A DNA stretch of 64,000 bases from Prochlorococcus_E sp000760215 (GTDB lineage Bacteria; Cyanobacteriota; Cyanobacteriia; PCC-6307; Cyanobiaceae). The stretch lies in NCBI RefSeq assembly GCF_047303175.1, contig NZ_CP138945.1, one strand, 5' to 3'. This document shows, in pieces, positions 62,673 to 64,000 of the stretch. Below the pieces are notes generated by a model. That model was not told the origin of the DNA, searched no databases, and saw nothing but the letters and a program-made list of their open reading frames with translations. The position numbers were made by a program, and so were the translations under genes. The first letter of the stretch is position 1; each line of letters begins with the position of its first letter.

Positions 62673-64000
62673 TCAATTTGCTATTATGTTGTTGAAAATG
62701 ACATTACCTTGGCTATCAATATTTATATTGCTTCTACATTTTGCTGCTATAGTTTTATTATGTGTAATTATCAAAATAAGGCTTTGATTTAGTTCTATTA
62801 ATAGTTTATCAATAAGTCGATTCTCTTTATCTGTGTCTAATGCATTTGTTGATTCATCTAATATTAAAATATTTGGTTTAACAATTAGGGCCCTTGCAAT
62901 ACCTAGTCTTTGTTTTTGTCCTCCACTCATATTTATAGCTTGTTCACCTAAAATTGAATCAAGTTTAAAGGGAAGACTTTGTACATAATCTTCTAATTCA
63001 GCTAATCTCAAGCAATTCCAGACGAAATCGCTATTAATATCTAAATTTGTATTGCCTAGCGTTAAATTATCTATGATATTACCATTAATTATAGGGACCT
63101 CCTGAGGAACATAACCTATAGATGATCCATTCTCTAAATAACTTGGCAATTCAATTGTTCCATGCGATGGTTTCAAAAGCCCAGATATCAAATCGACTAA
63201 AGTAGTTTTACCGCAACCAGAAGCTCCTGTTATAGATATAGTATTAGGTATATCTATCTTAAGGTTAGTATTATTAATTATATAATTTATATCATCTGCA
63301 TTTGAATTACTAGAGTAAGCAAATGAGACATTCTTCAAAACAATGCTTTTGGAAGAGTTTTTGATTTTTATTATACCTTGAGGATCTCTTCTATCTAGAT
63401 CTTTATTGGAAAATTCTTTTTCTTCTTTAATACTATCATATAAACCTATTATAGAATACTTATAGGTTGATATATATGCCCATATTCGATAAAGTTGCTG
63501 TAAAGTGGGCAAAAGCCTTTGAGAGGCAAATACAAATGTTATTATAAATGTTACCTGAATATTGAGAGAATTGATTTTAATAGATAATATAAATAACAAA
63601 GTTATTAATATAACTCCTAATGCTTCCAAGGCAAATCTAGGGTACTGCTCAAGAAATTCTCCTGTAGCTATCCTCTCGCGAAGTTTTCTTTCTCTTGACT
63701 CAAAATAACTACTATAATATCCTTCTGCATGAAAATGCTTAATTGTTTTTAATGAGGAAAAAGCTTCTTGAGTATATCGTGATATATCTTCATTTAAATT
63801 ACCTATTTGACTAGATATTCTTTTTAATTTAGGTTTAATAATTCGAGATAATATTATATACGGTGTTATTAAGAATATTGATGAAAGCATGGTAACATTT
63901 GTATTGATATATGCTAGTAAAATTAGTATCAATACCGTAGAAAGAAGGTAACCAGAAAATAATATTATATTTTTAAATACTGCTACAAAATAAGTATTGT
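62673..64000 (-). CDS. ABC exporter, fused membrane and ATPase domains (5' end outside window)
   Basis: The visible part (about 442 residues) is the C-terminal portion of an MsbA-like exporter. The frame stays open from 63932 to the window edge, so the TTG there is not the start. Transmembrane helices fill the first part; the ATPase domain has Walker A GASGCGKTTLV, Q-loop YVPQEVPII, signature NMSGGQKQRLGIARAL and Walker B ILILDESTNAL, with ITHNKT as H-loop. It probably flips or exports a lipid-linked sugar. It is the upstream partner of the membrane protein at 61533. Confidence 0.9.
   Translation of the reverse strand, partial: NTYFVAVFKNIILFSGYLLSTVLILILLAYINTNVTMLSSIFLITPYIILSRIIKPKLKRISSQIGNLNEDISRYTQEAFSSLKTIKHFHAEGYYSSYFESRERKLRERIATGEFLEQYPRFALEALGVILITLLFILSIKINSLNIQVTFIITFVFASQRLLPTLQQLYRIWAYISTYKYSIIGLYDSIKEEKEFSNKDLDRRDPQGIIKIKNSSKSIVLKNVSFAYSSNSNADDINYIINNTNLKIDIPNTISITGASGCGKTTLVDLISGLLKPSHGTIELPSYLENGSSIGYVPQEVPIINGNIIDNLTLGNTNLDINSDFVWNCLRLAELEDYVQSLPFKLDSILGEQAINMSGGQKQRLGIARALIVKPNILILDESTNALDTDKENRLIDKLLIELNQSLILIITHNKTIAAKCRSNINIDSQGNVIFNNIIAN

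Noticed and set aside
1..64000. CRISPR arrays, insertion sequences, rRNA, toxin-antitoxin pairs
   Set aside because: No regularly spaced repeats, transposases, rRNA sequence or recognisable toxin-antitoxin genes were seen on either strand.

Overview
The window looks like part of a chromosome of a low-GC, low-light-type Prochlorococcus, or a very close marine picocyanobacterium. The evidence is the gene content and order: ffh-rpsP-phoH-like, era-trmD, ispF with larB, a fused thiE with thiS, ribF, DUF3611, surE, pheS, nadK, a fused cbiET, DUF3122, ribD, ftsH, argF, lexA. Small proteins, tight overlaps, A+T-rich DNA and few Shine-Dalgarno sites fit the same group. The strain cannot be named from sequence alone.

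Layout. (1) Positions 1-22.8 kb hold compact housekeeping genes on both strands: signal recognition, ribosome and tRNA modification, isoprenoid, thiamine, flavin, NADP, cobalamin and arginine synthesis, proteolysis and SOS control. The block is interrupted at 5.36-7.54 kb by two very A+T-rich minus-strand genes, a methyltransferase and a DUF4910 peptidase-like protein, wedged between trmD and ispF. (2) Positions 22.9-27.6 kb hold cell-envelope genes: a probable outer-membrane beta-barrel, a Wzz/GumC-like chain-length protein and a Wza-like export protein. (3) A tRNA-Ala(GGC) lies at 28.2 kb. (4) From 28.7 kb to the right edge, about 35 kb is a surface-polysaccharide island, mostly on the minus strand and strongly A+T-rich.

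The island falls into sugar modules. The first is a nonulosonate-like set: NeuB/SpsE synthase, SpsF-type cytidylyltransferase, SDR and Gfo/Idh oxidoreductases. The second is a WbpM/WecA/WbuB/WbpV-like set that probably makes and loads the first 6-deoxy-HexNAc onto undecaprenyl phosphate. The third is UDP-xylose synthase. The fourth is a heptose set: gmhA, a HldE-type kinase, a HldE-type nucleotidyltransferase fused to a second domain, an HddC-like nucleotidyltransferase and two atypical epimerases. The fifth is a CDP-3,6-dideoxyhexose set (rfbF, rfbG, a dehydratase without iron-sulfur cysteines, and an epimerase). Seven or so glycosyltransferases, two ABC exporters and a polytopic membrane protein (candidate polymerase) would assemble and export the glycan. 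A membrane-anchored sugar-dehydrogenase-like propeller and a degenerate alkaline-phosphatase-superfamily protein are unexplained partners.

Points not evident from a simple gene list are two eroded glycosyltransferase fragments, two or three unlisted small ORFs, a hairpin abutting the thiS stop, a terminator at 36.4 kb, a candidate LexA box that also decides the lexA start, and several enzymes with altered active-site motifs. No CRISPR array, insertion sequence, integrase, rRNA or phage gene was seen.
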